64,000 nucleotides of DNA from assembly GCF_018130785.1 (NCBI RefSeq), contig NZ_JAFCJT010000003.1:310001-374000 (forward strand), given 5' to 3'. The notes beneath the pieces are model-generated. The model was given only the letters and a program-made list of their open reading frames with translations. It was not told where the DNA came from and did not search any database. The position numbers were made by a program, and so were the translations under genes. Of the stretch, positions 28,206-36,019 are shown one piece after another (the first letter of the stretch is position 1; every line of letters begins with the position of its first letter). The DNA comes from Bradyrhizobium liaoningense (GTDB taxonomy: Bacteria; Pseudomonadota; Alphaproteobacteria; Rhizobiales; Xanthobacteraceae).

Positions 28206-28814
28206 ATGCGCAAGATCCTCACCGTGCTGGCGGCGCTGGCGTCGCTCAGCCTGACCAATTGCGGCTACAACGCGATCCAGAGCGAGGACGAGCAGATCAA
28301 GGCCAACTGGTCCGAGGTCGTGAACCAGTATCAGCGCCGCGCCGATCTCGTGCCCAATCTCGTCAATTCGGTAAAGGGCTTTGCCCAGCAGGAAAAGGAC
28401 GTGCTGCTCGGCGTCACCAATGCCCGCGCCAAGGTCGGCAGCATCCAGGCCACGCCCGAGGTGTTGAACGACCCGGCCGCGTTCCAGAAATTCCAGGCCG
28501 CCCAGGGCGAGCTCTCCAGCGCGCTCTCGCGTCTCCTCGTCGTCACCGAGAACTACCCGCAGCTCAAGTCGGACGCGCTGTTCAAGGACTTGATGTCGCA
28601 GCTCGAAGGCACCGAGAACCGCATCACGGTGGCGCGCAATCGCTACATCAAGGCGGTGCAGGATTATAACGTCACCATTCGCTCCTTCCCGAGCAACCTC
28701 ACCGCGATGATGTTCGGCTACAAGGATAAGCCGAACTTCTCGGTCGACAACGAGAAGGAAATCTCGACCGCGCCGAAGGTCGATTTCAACCCGGCGCCTG
28801 CGCCGTCGAAGTAA
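28206..28814 (+). CDS. lemA: LemA family protein
   Basis: A 202-residue LemA-type protein. The N-terminal helix MRKILTVLAALASLSLTNCG looks like a lipoprotein signal with Cys19, although Asn at -1 is not ideal. The LemA signature is clear: QIKANWSEVVNQYQRRADLV then PNLVNSVKGFAQQEKDVL (about 36-73), then long helices ending YNVTIRSFPSNLTAMMFGY. ATG 28206 follows GGGAGAAA. It heads a group with two TPM-domain genes, as LemA-TPM neighbours do in many bacteria; they are thought to act in the envelope. Confidence 0.93.
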   Translation: MRKILTVLAALASLSLTNCGYNAIQSEDEQIKANWSEVVNQYQRRADLVPNLVNSVKGFAQQEKDVLLGVTNARAKVGSIQATPEVLNDPAAFQKFQAAQGELSSALSRLLVVTENYPQLKSDALFKDLMSQLEGTENRITVARNRYIKAVQDYNVTIRSFPSNLTAMMFGYKDKPNFSVDNEKEISTAPKVDFNPAPAPSK

Positions 28815-28849
28815 GCGCGTTCGCCCCCAATGCGCGCCACACACTCCGC

Positions 28850-28952
28850 TGTCATTCCCCGCGAAGGCGGGGAATCCAGTACGCCGCGGCTCCTGCGTAG
28901 TCCTCTGGCGTCTCTGGAATACTGGATCGCCCGGTCAAGCCGGGCGATGACA
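28850..28952. repeat. Palindromic repeat, GTCATTCCCCGCGAAGGCGGGG family
   Basis: The unit TGTCATTCCCCGCGAAGGCGGGGAATCCAGTACGCCGCGG, a central stretch, then GGAATACTGGATCGCCC and CGGGCGATGACA. A second copy lies at 57257-57358 with the same halves. The right end of this copy supplies the likely start codon (ATG 28947) of the downstream TPM gene. Confidence 0.85.
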
Positions 28953-29864
28953 GCGAGGTTGTGGCGCGCTTGTTCTGCTGTTTCACTGTGCGTTGCCCTC
29001 TTTCTCGCGCTTGCACTTACCTTTGCCTTCCCCGCCTTGGCCGATGTCACCGTGCCGCAGCTCACCGGCCGCGTGGTCGATCAGACCGGCACGCTGTCGA
29101 GCAGCGACATCGCCGCGCTGTCGCAAAAACTGCGTGACTTCGAGACGCGCAAGGGCAGCCAGGTCGCCGTCCTGATCGTACCGACGACGGCCCCGGAGAC
29201 GATCGAGCAGTTTTCCATTCGCGTCGCGGACGCCTGGAAGATCGGCCGCAAGAAGGTGGACGACGGCGCGATTCTCGTCGTCGCCAAGAACGACAGGCAT
29301 TTGCGCATCGAGGTCGGCTATGGCCTCGAAGGCGCGCTGACCGACGTCACGTCGCGGCGGATCATCGACGAGATCATCACACCGAAATTCAGGACGGGCG
29401 ATTTCGCCGGCGGCATCTCGGATGGCGTCGATCGCATGATCCGCGTCATCGACGGCGAGCCGCTGCCGGTTCCTTCACCCAGCGTCAACTTCGGCAATCT
29501 GGACGATCTCGCACCGATCTTCATTGTGACGCTGTTCGCCTCGATCGGGGTCGGCGGGTTCTTCCGGGCCATACTGGGGCGGCTGCTCGGATCATTGGCG
29601 ACCGGAGGCATCATCGCGGCGCTGACCTGGCTCATTCTCGGCTCTGTCGCGCTCGCCATGGCTGTGGGAGTCCTCGGCTTCATCATCGGGTTCATGGCCG
29701 ATCTGTTCTCGGCTATAGGGCCAAGCTCGGGCTCGTCGCGCGGCGGTTCGTGGTCGAGCGGCTCCTCGGGAGGCGGGTGGAGCAGTGGCTCGTCGAGCGA
29801 CAGCGGCAGCTTCAGCGGCGGCGGTGGCAGTTTTGGCGGCGGCGGCGCCTCGGGGAGCTGGTAG
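28947..29864 (+). CDS. TPM-domain (YgcG-like) membrane protein
   Basis: About 305 residues. A signal peptide (ALFLALALTFAFPALA) leads into a TPM domain (about 35-150: VVDQTGTLSSSDIAALSQKL, GSQVAVLIVPTT, ILVVAKNDRHLRIEVGYGLEG). One or two membrane helices follow (about 195-255), and the C-terminus is Gly/Ser-rich low complexity (GGGGSFGGGGASGSW). ATG 28947 is chosen since the frame further up to 28830 is only repeat DNA; the start codon sits in the repeat end and has no good ribosome site, so later TTG codons are possible. It probably works with LemA at the cell envelope. Function of the family is not settled. Confidence 0.88.
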   Translation: MTARLWRACSAVSLCVALFLALALTFAFPALADVTVPQLTGRVVDQTGTLSSSDIAALSQKLRDFETRKGSQVAVLIVPTTAPETIEQFSIRVADAWKIGRKKVDDGAILVVAKNDRHLRIEVGYGLEGALTDVTSRRIIDEIITPKFRTGDFAGGISDGVDRMIRVIDGEPLPVPSPSVNFGNLDDLAPIFIVTLFASIGVGGFFRAILGRLLGSLATGGIIAALTWLILGSVALAMAVGVLGFIIGFMADLFSAIGPSSGSSRGGSWSSGSSGGGWSSGSSSDSGSFSGGGGSFGGGGASGSW

Positions 29865-29869
29865 CGGTC

Positions 29870-30367
29870 ATGAGCATCAAGCGCATTGCCAAACATCTCG
29901 TACAGCATCATTGGCGGGCGAAGCAGATCTTTCCGCCAAGAGTGCTCGCCCGCATCGAGCAGGCGATCAAGCAAGGCGAGACCACGCATTCCGGTCAGGT
30001 CCGCTTCGTCGTCGAAGGCGCCCTCGACGGCAGGCCGCTGTTCCGCAACCAGCCGGCCCGCGCGCGCGCGCTCGACGTGTTCTCGCATCTGCGCATCTGG
30101 GACACCGCGCACAACAACGGTGTCCTGATCTATCTCCTGCTCGCCGACCGCGACGTCGAAATCGTTGCCGATCGCGGCATTGACGCGAAGGTCGGTGGGG
30201 AGGGCTGGGAAAGCATCTGCCGCGCGATGGAGGCCGAGTTCGCCTCCGGCCAGTTCGAGCGAGGCGTGATCGGCGGCATTGAGGCGGTATCGCAGGAGCT
30301 GGCGCGGCATTTCCCGCCCCAAGGCCCGCGTGCGAACGAGCTGCCGGATGCGCCGGTGGTGATGTGA
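29870..30367 (+). CDS. Small TPM-domain protein
   Basis: A 165-residue protein starting 5 bases after the previous TPM gene. It carries a TPM domain (about 15-150): RVLARIEQAIKQGETTHSGQ, VRFVVEGAL, NNGVLIYLLLADRDVEIVAD (about 82-101). It has no signal peptide or clear membrane helix. This pair of a large and a small TPM protein after LemA is a recurrent set. The first 25 residues are basic. It ends just before a palindromic repeat. Confidence 0.88.
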   Translation: MSIKRIAKHLVQHHWRAKQIFPPRVLARIEQAIKQGETTHSGQVRFVVEGALDGRPLFRNQPARARALDVFSHLRIWDTAHNNGVLIYLLLADRDVEIVADRGIDAKVGGEGWESICRAMEAEFASGQFERGVIGGIEAVSQELARHFPPQGPRANELPDAPVVM

Positions 30368-30369
30368 CC

Positions 30370-30436
30370 GCGAAGCAATCCAGACCGCCTCTGCGGAAAG
30401 GCTCTGGATTGCTTCGCTGCGCTCGCAATGACGAGG
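30370..30436. repeat. Palindromic repeat, GCGAAGCAATCCAGA...TGACGAGG family
   Basis: GCGAAGCAATCCAGA and TCTGGATTGCTTCGC form a 15-bp perfect stem, followed by TGCGCTCGCAATGACGAGG. Related copies lie at 34406-34489 and 60422-60505. Confidence 0.8.
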
Positions 30437-30462
30437 TGGATGCAGCGCGCTCAACTCTCTGA

Positions 30463-30511
30463 CCGTCACCCTGAGGTGGCCGCTTCTTCAGCGGCCCTCG
30501 AAGGGCGACGG
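30463..30511. repeat. REP-like palindrome, CCGTCACCCTGAGG family
   Basis: CCGTCACCCTGAGG ... CCTCGAAGGGCGACGG with an inner GGCCGC/GCGGCC stem; same family as 13403-13447 and 35843-35887. Confidence 0.8.
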
Positions 30512-30702
30512 CCCGGCCGTTGCGCGGCCGTTCATCTTCCCCCGCTTACAATTTGTTTCACGCCCGCCACACCGGTTCCACGTTCCCGGCCAAATTCGGC
30601 CCCGGATGACTTCCTAAAATTTCGGTAAGCGGGTCCCGAGGTAAGGATTTCGCAAGCAATGAAAGTTACCAAAAGGTCAATCCAGCGTGGAGTATTTGAA
30701 CT

Positions 30703-31698
30703 GTGAGCGAACCAATGGCTGAGCAGGCTGCCCAGGACAACAGCGTCGTCGAAGCCGCCGCGACCGCGCCGGCTGTCGAGGCTGCCGGGATCGAGGCCCC
30801 CTCGATTGCTCCCGACCATGAGACGTTGCCCAAGCCGGATCCGGTGAAGGCCGAGGCTCCCAAGATCGAGCCGCCGCGGATCGAAGTTCCGAAGTTCGAA
30901 GCCAGGGTTGAGCCGAAGGCCGAGACCAAGCCCGAGCCGAAGCCCGGCAAGCTTATCGTCATGGCGCCCTCGGAGCGCTCCTGGGAGCGCGAGGAGTTTG
31001 CCCCGCATGTGAAGGCGGACGAGCCGCGCGAGACCGGCGGCAAGCGCCGCCTGTCGGCGATGGCCGCGGTGGTGGCGATCGCGGCCTGCGTCGGCGCCAT
31101 CAGCGGCGCGCTCGCGACCGCCGGCATGATGCACTTCGCAGCCCCGGCCCCCGCGCCGGCGCAGGTCGCCGACACCAGCGCGCTGGACGCCTCTGTCGCC
31201 CGGATCGATGCCGACGTCGTCGCGCTGAAGGCCAACGTCGAGCACACCTCCAAGACCGGCCTCGGTCAGTTCAACCGAACCAACGACCGCCTCGACAAGC
31301 TCGAGAAGGCCCAGGCCGAACCGATGGCAAAAATCGCAAAGTTGTCGGAGGCCGTCGACAAGCTCCGCGCCACGCCGCCCGCGGCCCCCGCGCAGGCCGC
31401 AGCGGCAGCCGCGAAGGAGACCACCGGCTCGATCGCGCCGACCCAGGTTGCGACCGCCGCCGCCGCACCGGTTCCGGTCCCTGCCGCGCCGAAGACCGAG
31501 GTCGGCCGGTTGCCGACGATCGACGGCTGGGTGCTGCGCGACGTCGCCAATGGAGGCGCGCTGATCGAGGGCCGCGGAGGCCTCTACGAGGTCTACGCCG
31601 GCGACCCCATCCCCGGAATTGGCCGCGTCGACGCGATCCGCCGCCAGGACGGCCGCTGGGTCGTCGTCACCAGCAAGGGCCTTATCGTCGCGCGCTGA
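30703..31698 (+). CDS. Single-pass membrane protein with Pro/Ala/Lys-rich and coiled regions
   Basis: A 331-residue protein of unknown function (GTG 30703; ATG 30715 is an alternative). The first ~95 residues are Pro/Glu/Lys-rich (EAPKIEPPRIEVPKFEARV). A membrane helix (about 113-145: LSAMAAVVAIAACVGAISG) follows a basic stretch. A periplasmic coiled-coil (about 155-215), an Ala/Pro-rich linker and a conserved C-terminal domain (about 270-331: LPTIDGWVLRDVANGGALIE, YEVYAGDPIPGIGRVDAI, WVVVTSKGLI) complete it. The layout suggests an inner-membrane protein with a periplasmic beta domain, perhaps linking envelope layers. A strong terminator follows. Confidence 0.88.
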   Translation: MSEPMAEQAAQDNSVVEAAATAPAVEAAGIEAPSIAPDHETLPKPDPVKAEAPKIEPPRIEVPKFEARVEPKAETKPEPKPGKLIVMAPSERSWEREEFAPHVKADEPRETGGKRRLSAMAAVVAIAACVGAISGALATAGMMHFAAPAPAPAQVADTSALDASVARIDADVVALKANVEHTSKTGLGQFNRTNDRLDKLEKAQAEPMAKIAKLSEAVDKLRATPPAAPAQAAAAAAKETTGSIAPTQVATAAAAPVPVPAAPKTEVGRLPTIDGWVLRDVANGGALIEGRGGLYEVYAGDPIPGIGRVDAIRRQDGRWVVVTSKGLIVAR

Positions 31699-31722
31699 GC
31701 GTTCGATATCCGATCTTCAAAG

Positions 31723-31754
31723 AGGCGCTTCACCACCGTGTGAAGCGCCTTTTT
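31723..31754 (+). terminator. Intrinsic terminator
   Basis: A perfect 11-bp stem AGGCGCTTCAC / GTGAAGCGCCT with a 6-base loop is followed by TTTT. It lies 25 bases after the stop of the single-pass membrane protein gene and is the clearest rho-independent terminator in the window. Confidence 0.9.
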
Positions 31755-31791
31755 ACTTGAATAGGCCGGCTTGCGCGGTGTTACCTCAGGC

Positions 31792-33339
31792 ATGAGCCGC
31801 GCATTGCGAATTCTCGTTGCTGCCGTCGTCTTGCTGGGCGGCACCGTGTCGCTTTTCGCCGCGGACAACGCGCCGCTGACGCGCGGCACGGCGATCACCG
31901 ATCCCGATCTCCTGCGCAAGCTCGACCAGCACGACGCGCTCACGATCTCGCGCCTGCTGTGGCCGGAACGGAACGCGGACTTTCCGCTGACGACCGATCT
32001 GCTGTTTTCGCAGCTGTCGCAGCTCAAGGGAATTCCCCCCGCGATCGACGCGGAATTCGACCGCTACATCATCGGGCAGAAGGCGGCATATCCGATCGAG
32101 ACCATCGGCGTCGGCGAAGGCTTTGACGTGCAGTTGTTCGACCGGGCCAATCTGAAATCCCGCGACACGCGCTTTGTCCTGGCGGGCATCGTCAACCGCA
32201 TGGACCGCGCCTATGTCGCGGAAGACTCCTGCGGCGAGATCCGGCTGATCTATCGACTGGCGCATTTCGAGACCAGGCCGGACGGCGGCAAGAACGCAAC
32301 GCGGCTGCCGATGACGCTCAATCTGGTGATGAAGGCGAGGGATGCGCGCCAGACCGATGCGAACGGCAAGCCGGTCACCTGCGCCGAGGTCGCGCGGCGC
32401 TGGCTCGACAATGGCGACTGGCAGGGGCTGATCGGCAGCAGCTCCTATCCTTACGATGCCATGCTCGATCGCATCGAAACCAACATCCAGATCTCCATCG
32501 CGCCGAAATCGGCGTTGCACGATTTCCGCTCCGACTATCTGCTCAAGGTGTTCAAGTACAACGCCGCCACGAAACAGTTCGAGGAATCGACGCTGGAGAA
32601 CCAGATCGACCGTGATCGGATTCTCGCGGATGACGCGCTTCGACGTGACTTCAAGGCCTGGCTGCTTGCGCCGGACAATCTTCGTGAGTTCGATCGTGGC
32701 ACGGTGCTGATCCCCGAGAAGTTTCTGGCGAAGGCCGCGGTGGTGTTGACGCCTGCCGGCCTCGATGCCTCCGCATTGCAGCCGGAGTTCGGCATGATGC
32801 AAGGGGAAGGAAAAGGGGAGGGCAAGGACAATCCCGTCTTCACCGACAACGACGTTGTCGGCGCGTTGAAGCAGGCGGCCGCGCGCGGGGACATGCAGAA
32901 CATCCGTTCGGTCGCGGGCTTCCAGCGCCGCCTCAACGACGTCACCTGCGCCGGCTGCCACCAGACCCGCGGCATCGGCGGCTTCCATTTCCCCGGCGTC
33001 GACTGGCTCGCGGACAAGCCGTCTAATTCCACCATCGTGCCGGCTTCGCCGCATTTCTTCGGTGACCAGCTCCGACGCCGCGACATCCTGACCGCATTCG
33101 CCGCGGGCAAACGCCCTGATTTCTCACGCGGATTTGCCAGCCGACCGCAGACCCGCGGCAGCGGGGAGCTGGCCGGTACCGAATATCAGGATGGCTGGGG
33201 TGCCCATTGTTCCCTGCAAAATGCGGGATCGGGAGCGCCGGACAGGAGTTTTACGTCATGGAGCTGTGCTAAAGGTCTCACCTGTCAGGCTGCCGCGGCA
33301 TCGAGCCGCATCGGCATGTGCTTCATCAAGACGCGCTAG
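31792..33339 (+). CDS. Secreted protein with one CxxCH haem motif, unknown function
   Basis: A 515-residue protein starting with a signal peptide (LRILVAAVVLLGGTVSLFA, cleavage near residue 24). Most of it has no recognised domain. A single c-type haem motif CAGCH is at residues 386-390 within DVTCAGCHQTRGIGGFHFPG, a late position. The C-terminal part is Cys-containing (WGAHC, WSCAKGLTC, IGMCF), suggesting disulfides. It could be a periplasmic or outer-membrane electron-transfer protein or a peroxidase-like enzyme, but nothing else supports that. ATG 31792 was chosen because the signal peptide begins there. It stands alone after the terminator. Confidence 0.85.
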   Translation: MSRALRILVAAVVLLGGTVSLFAADNAPLTRGTAITDPDLLRKLDQHDALTISRLLWPERNADFPLTTDLLFSQLSQLKGIPPAIDAEFDRYIIGQKAAYPIETIGVGEGFDVQLFDRANLKSRDTRFVLAGIVNRMDRAYVAEDSCGEIRLIYRLAHFETRPDGGKNATRLPMTLNLVMKARDARQTDANGKPVTCAEVARRWLDNGDWQGLIGSSSYPYDAMLDRIETNIQISIAPKSALHDFRSDYLLKVFKYNAATKQFEESTLENQIDRDRILADDALRRDFKAWLLAPDNLREFDRGTVLIPEKFLAKAAVVLTPAGLDASALQPEFGMMQGEGKGEGKDNPVFTDNDVVGALKQAAARGDMQNIRSVAGFQRRLNDVTCAGCHQTRGIGGFHFPGVDWLADKPSNSTIVPASPHFFGDQLRRRDILTAFAAGKRPDFSRGFASRPQTRGSGELAGTEYQDGWGAHCSLQNAGSGAPDRSFTSWSCAKGLTCQAAAASSRIGMCFIKTR

Positions 33340-33340
33340 C

Positions 33341-33384
33341 GCATGATCCGGAAAAGTGTGTAGCGGTTTTTCGATAAGATCATG
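33341..33384. repeat. Palindrome GCATGATCCGGAAAAGTGT...GATCATGC
   Basis: A 44-base element with GCATGATC at one end and GATCATGC at the other, and AAAAGTGTGTAGCGGTTTTTCG inside. This unit is widespread in Bradyrhizobium and relatives. Here it lies right before a tiny gene. Confidence 0.75.
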
Positions 33385-33413
33385 CGCAAGAAACCGACCG
33401 ATTTGGATCACCC

Positions 33414-33578
33414 ATGACGGACTCGAGCGAAGCCAACAAAGAGCGCAATCGCGAGATCGCGCGCAATGAGGAAGCCAAGCAGGTCACCGGCAGCATCCGC
33501 GTCAGCACCTGGGCGGTCGCGGTGGTCGTCATCGTCGGCGGGATTTTGTTCACTCTAGGCTGGCTGGCGCTGAGGTAG
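33414..33578 (+). CDS. Tiny single-pass membrane protein
   Basis: A 54-residue ORF: a charged N-terminus (about 1-28, rich in Glu, Arg and Asn, e.g. NKERNREIARNEEAK) then one membrane helix (about 32-53: TWAVAVVVIVGGILFTLGW) and a terminal Arg. The charge and hydrophobicity pattern is typical of a real small membrane protein and not of chance coding. It starts with ATG 33414 with only a weak ribosome site (GGATCA). No function is known. Confidence 0.6.
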   Translation: MTDSSEANKERNREIARNEEAKQVTGSIRVSTWAVAVVVIVGGILFTLGWLALR

Positions 33579-33592
33579 TCGCACTCTCTTTC

Positions 33593-33676
33593 GTCATGCC
33601 AGGGCTTGTCCCGGGCATCCACGTTCTCGTCTCCGCGCTCAAGATCGTGGATGGCCGGGACAAGCCCGGCCATGAC
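33593..33676. repeat. Palindromic repeat, GTCATGCCAGGGCTTGTCCC family
   Basis: GTCATGCCAGGGCTTGTCCCGGGCATCCACG ... GTGGATGGCCGGGACAAGCCCGGCCATGAC; same family as 22113-22196. Confidence 0.8.
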
Positions 33677-33703
33677 GGCGCTGAGAATTCGGTGCGTGCG
33701 CCC

Positions 33704-34351
33704 TCACGTCGCGTAATTCGTCATCCGCTTGCCGGGCAAGAGCTCGTAGGCCGGCTTCCAGCCGGGCAGTGCGGCCATGCGCCCGAGCCAGGCGTGGATC
33801 GCGGGATGGCTCGTGGCGAAATCAAAGCCGTGCTCGTCGCTCGGATAGTGCAGATAGGCCATCATCGAGATATCGGCGACCGTTGGCCTCGTGCTGATCG
33901 CGAAGGCGTTGTGCCGGAGATGCCCGTCGAGAATGCCGAGAAAGTCCTCGAGCCGCCGGCGAAAATGCTTCAGCACCTGCGGGTCGTTCTTCTCGGTGAA
34001 CGCCCGCATGAAGCGATAGGTTGCCATGTAGCCGGTGAGCTTGTGGTTGTCCCAGAACAGCCAGCGCAGCAGCTCGAATTTTTCGTCCTCCGTTTCGGCG
34101 CCGAAACGGCCGTACTGCTCGGCAAGCTTGAGCAGGAGGGGCGCCGTCTGCGTCATCTTCACGCCGTCGACCTCGAGCACGGGAATCTCGCCCATCTCGT
34201 TCACGGCCTTGCGCCACTCCGCCGTGCGCGTGACGCCGCCGCCGAAATCGGTCCACACCGGCTCGAACCTCTCGCCGCAGAGCGTGAGCATCAGCGCCAG
34301 CTTGTAGCTGTTGCCGGACTCCGGGAAGTAGTGCAAGCGGTAGCTGGGCAT
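33704..34351 (-). CDS. Glutathione S-transferase family protein
   Basis: A 215-residue GST. The thioredoxin-like N-domain (about 1-80) has YRLHYFPESGNSYKLALML with a candidate catalytic Ser13 or Tyr, cis-Pro in EMGEIPVLEVDG, and ...QTAPLLLKLAEQYG. The helical C-domain (about 90-205) has the conserved TVADISMMAYL. It probably conjugates glutathione to electrophiles or reduces peroxides. It stands alone; a repeat lies on each side. Confidence 0.92.
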   Translation of the reverse strand: MPSYRLHYFPESGNSYKLALMLTLCGERFEPVWTDFGGGVTRTAEWRKAVNEMGEIPVLEVDGVKMTQTAPLLLKLAEQYGRFGAETEDEKFELLRWLFWDNHKLTGYMATYRFMRAFTEKNDPQVLKHFRRRLEDFLGILDGHLRHNAFAISTRPTVADISMMAYLHYPSDEHGFDFATSHPAIHAWLGRMAALPGWKPAYELLPGKRMTNYAT

Positions 34352-34405
34352 GGGACCTCACGGCGCGGGAGCTTTGCCGGTGATTATACCGGGATGCTTC
34401 CACGC

Positions 34406-34489
34406 CGTCATTGCGAGCGCAGCGAAACAATCCAGCAATGCATCCGCGGTGGGATTCTGGATTGCTTCGCTGCGCTCGCAATGACGAGG
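34406..34489. repeat. Palindromic repeat, GTCATTGCGAGCG...CGCTCGCAATGAC family
   Basis: CGTCATTGCGAGCGCAGCGAAACAATCCAG pairs with CTGGATTGCTTCGCTGCGCTCGCAATGACG, a near-perfect 30-base arm palindrome with a short loop. Related to 30370-30436 and 60422-60505. Confidence 0.85.
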
Positions 34490-34508
34490 TTGCGAGGACG
34501 TGCCAACC

Positions 34509-35714
34509 CTAGCCAACAGCGCCCGAACCTCGCAGCTGCTTGATCGCCTTCTCGTCGTATCCCGCCCCGCGCAAAATCTCGTCACTGTGCTCGCCGACGG
34601 CCGGCGGCTTGCGCGGCTGCACCTTCTTGGCGCCGTCGATCCAGATCGGGCTCGAGATGGTGAGCATGGTGTCGTTCTCGAACGGCACCAGCACCTCGTT
34701 GTCGAGCATCTGCTTGTCGTTCGGGATGTCGTCCAAAATGCCGACGATGCCGAACACGAGGCCGTTGCCGTCGAGGATCTTGCGCCATTCGGCGAGATCC
34801 TTGGTCGCGAAGGTCTCGTCGAAGATCTTGATCAGCTCGACCGAGCGGGCGTGGCGGTCGGGTTTGGTGGCAAAGCGCGGATCGGTGATGAGGTCTTCGC
34901 GTCCCAGGCACTTGGCCAGCGTCGGAAACTGCTTCTCCTCGCTCAGCAGCGACAGGATCAGCCAGCGGCCGTCCTTGCACTGGTAGTGGTTGGCGACGGC
35001 ATTGAGCGCGCGCTCGCGCGGGCGTCTCTCAGCGAACTTGGCGCCGCAGAGCTTGGCCTGCGCCAGCACGCTTGCCGCCCACACCCCATTCGCCATCAGG
35101 TTGGAGGCGACATGCGAGCCCTTGCCAGTCTTCTCGCGCTGATACAGCGCGGTGACGATCGCGCCATAGAACGCCATGGCGCAGGGATGGTCGCCCATGC
35201 CGGCGACCGAGCGGGCCGGCGTCGTGTGGGTGTCGGCGCGGACGAGGTCCATCAGGCCTGAGCGCGCCCAATAGGCGTTGCTGTCGAAGCCGGGCTTGTT
35301 GGCCTCTTCGCCCTTTTCGCCATAGCCGGTGAACGAGGCGTAGATCAGCCGGTCGTTGAGATGGGCGAGATGGTCATAGGTGATGCCGAGCTTGGCGCGC
35401 ACCGGCGGCGGCATGTTGGTGATGAAGACATCGGCCTCTTCGACCAGCTTGTAGAGCACGGCCTGCGCCTCCGGCTTGGAGAGGTCGAGCGCGATGCTCT
35501 TCTTGTTGCGGGCCTCCAGCAGCCAGGCGAAATTGTGCTCGCTGGTCGGATAGCCCGGAATGTTGGGCAGATTGCGGTAGGGGTCGCCGGCGCCGGGCGG
35601 CTCGATCTTGATGACGTCGGCGCCGAAATCCGACAGCACGGTCGCGGCCGCGGGCGCTGCGATGAAGCTCGCGCAATCCAGAACCTTGAGCCCTGCAAAA
35701 ATGCCCTTTTCCAT
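34509..35714 (-). CDS. CoA-transferase, CaiB/BaiF (class III) family
   Basis: A 401-residue family III CoA-transferase. The N-terminal LKVLDCASFIAAPAAATVLS then DFGADVIKIEPPGAGDPYR (about 9-45) and the mid-protein GFDSNAYWARSGLMDL (about 150-165), which carries the candidate catalytic Asp, are characteristic, as is AFYGAIVTALYQREKTGKG. It moves CoA between organic acids. ATG 35714 follows GAGGGAGC; the frame to 35945 runs into a repeat. It stands alone between repeats, so the acid substrate is unknown. Confidence 0.92.
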   Translation of the reverse strand: MEKGIFAGLKVLDCASFIAAPAAATVLSDFGADVIKIEPPGAGDPYRNLPNIPGYPTSEHNFAWLLEARNKKSIALDLSKPEAQAVLYKLVEEADVFITNMPPPVRAKLGITYDHLAHLNDRLIYASFTGYGEKGEEANKPGFDSNAYWARSGLMDLVRADTHTTPARSVAGMGDHPCAMAFYGAIVTALYQREKTGKGSHVASNLMANGVWAASVLAQAKLCGAKFAERRPRERALNAVANHYQCKDGRWLILSLLSEEKQFPTLAKCLGREDLITDPRFATKPDRHARSVELIKIFDETFATKDLAEWRKILDGNGLVFGIVGILDDIPNDKQMLDNEVLVPFENDTMLTISSPIWIDGAKKVQPRKPPAVGEHSDEILRGAGYDEKAIKQLRGSGAVG

Positions 35715-36019
35715 CGCGGCGTTGCTCCCTCGCTCTTGTTGTTTCCCGCGCGCTGGAATTGGCGCCGGCCAAGTCATGGCAGCATTAGACCGATGTTTCG
35801 CCGGGATGCAACGGCGCCAGGCGCAGGGCTCATTGCTGTGATCCGTCACCCTGAGGTGGCCGCAAAGCGGCCCTCGAAGGGCGACGGCCTGGCTGCATCC
35901 GGGCGGCCGTTCATCCTTCGAGGCTCCCGGCGCGATGCTTGGCATCGCGCCACTCGCACCTCAGGATGATGGAACTGATATCGCGCATTGTCGTGAGGAC
36001 GCGAATCCGGAAGCGGAGC
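35715..36019. other. 305-base spacer between CoA-transferase and putA
   Basis: This gap contains a double REP-like block (35843-35971) and the promoter side of the CoA-transferase gene. No ORF is supported. Confidence 0.5.
35843..35971. repeat. Composite REP-like block
   Basis: The left unit CCGTCACCCTGAGGTGGCCGC/GCGGCCCTCGAAGGGCGACGG (35843-35887) belongs to the family at 13403 and 30463. A second part, TTCATCCTTCGAGGCTC...CGCGATGCTTGGCATCGCG...CACCTCAGGATGATG (about 35911-35971), forms a nested hairpin. Confidence 0.8.

Larger units (their letters stand above)
30368..30702. other. 335-base spacer with two palindromic repeats
   Basis: The gap between the small TPM gene and the next gene holds repeats at 30370-30436 and 30463-30511, then a C/T-rich and A/T-rich stretch (30540-30700) likely to contain the promoter of the 331-residue protein gene. 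No ORF is supported. Confidence 0.5.
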
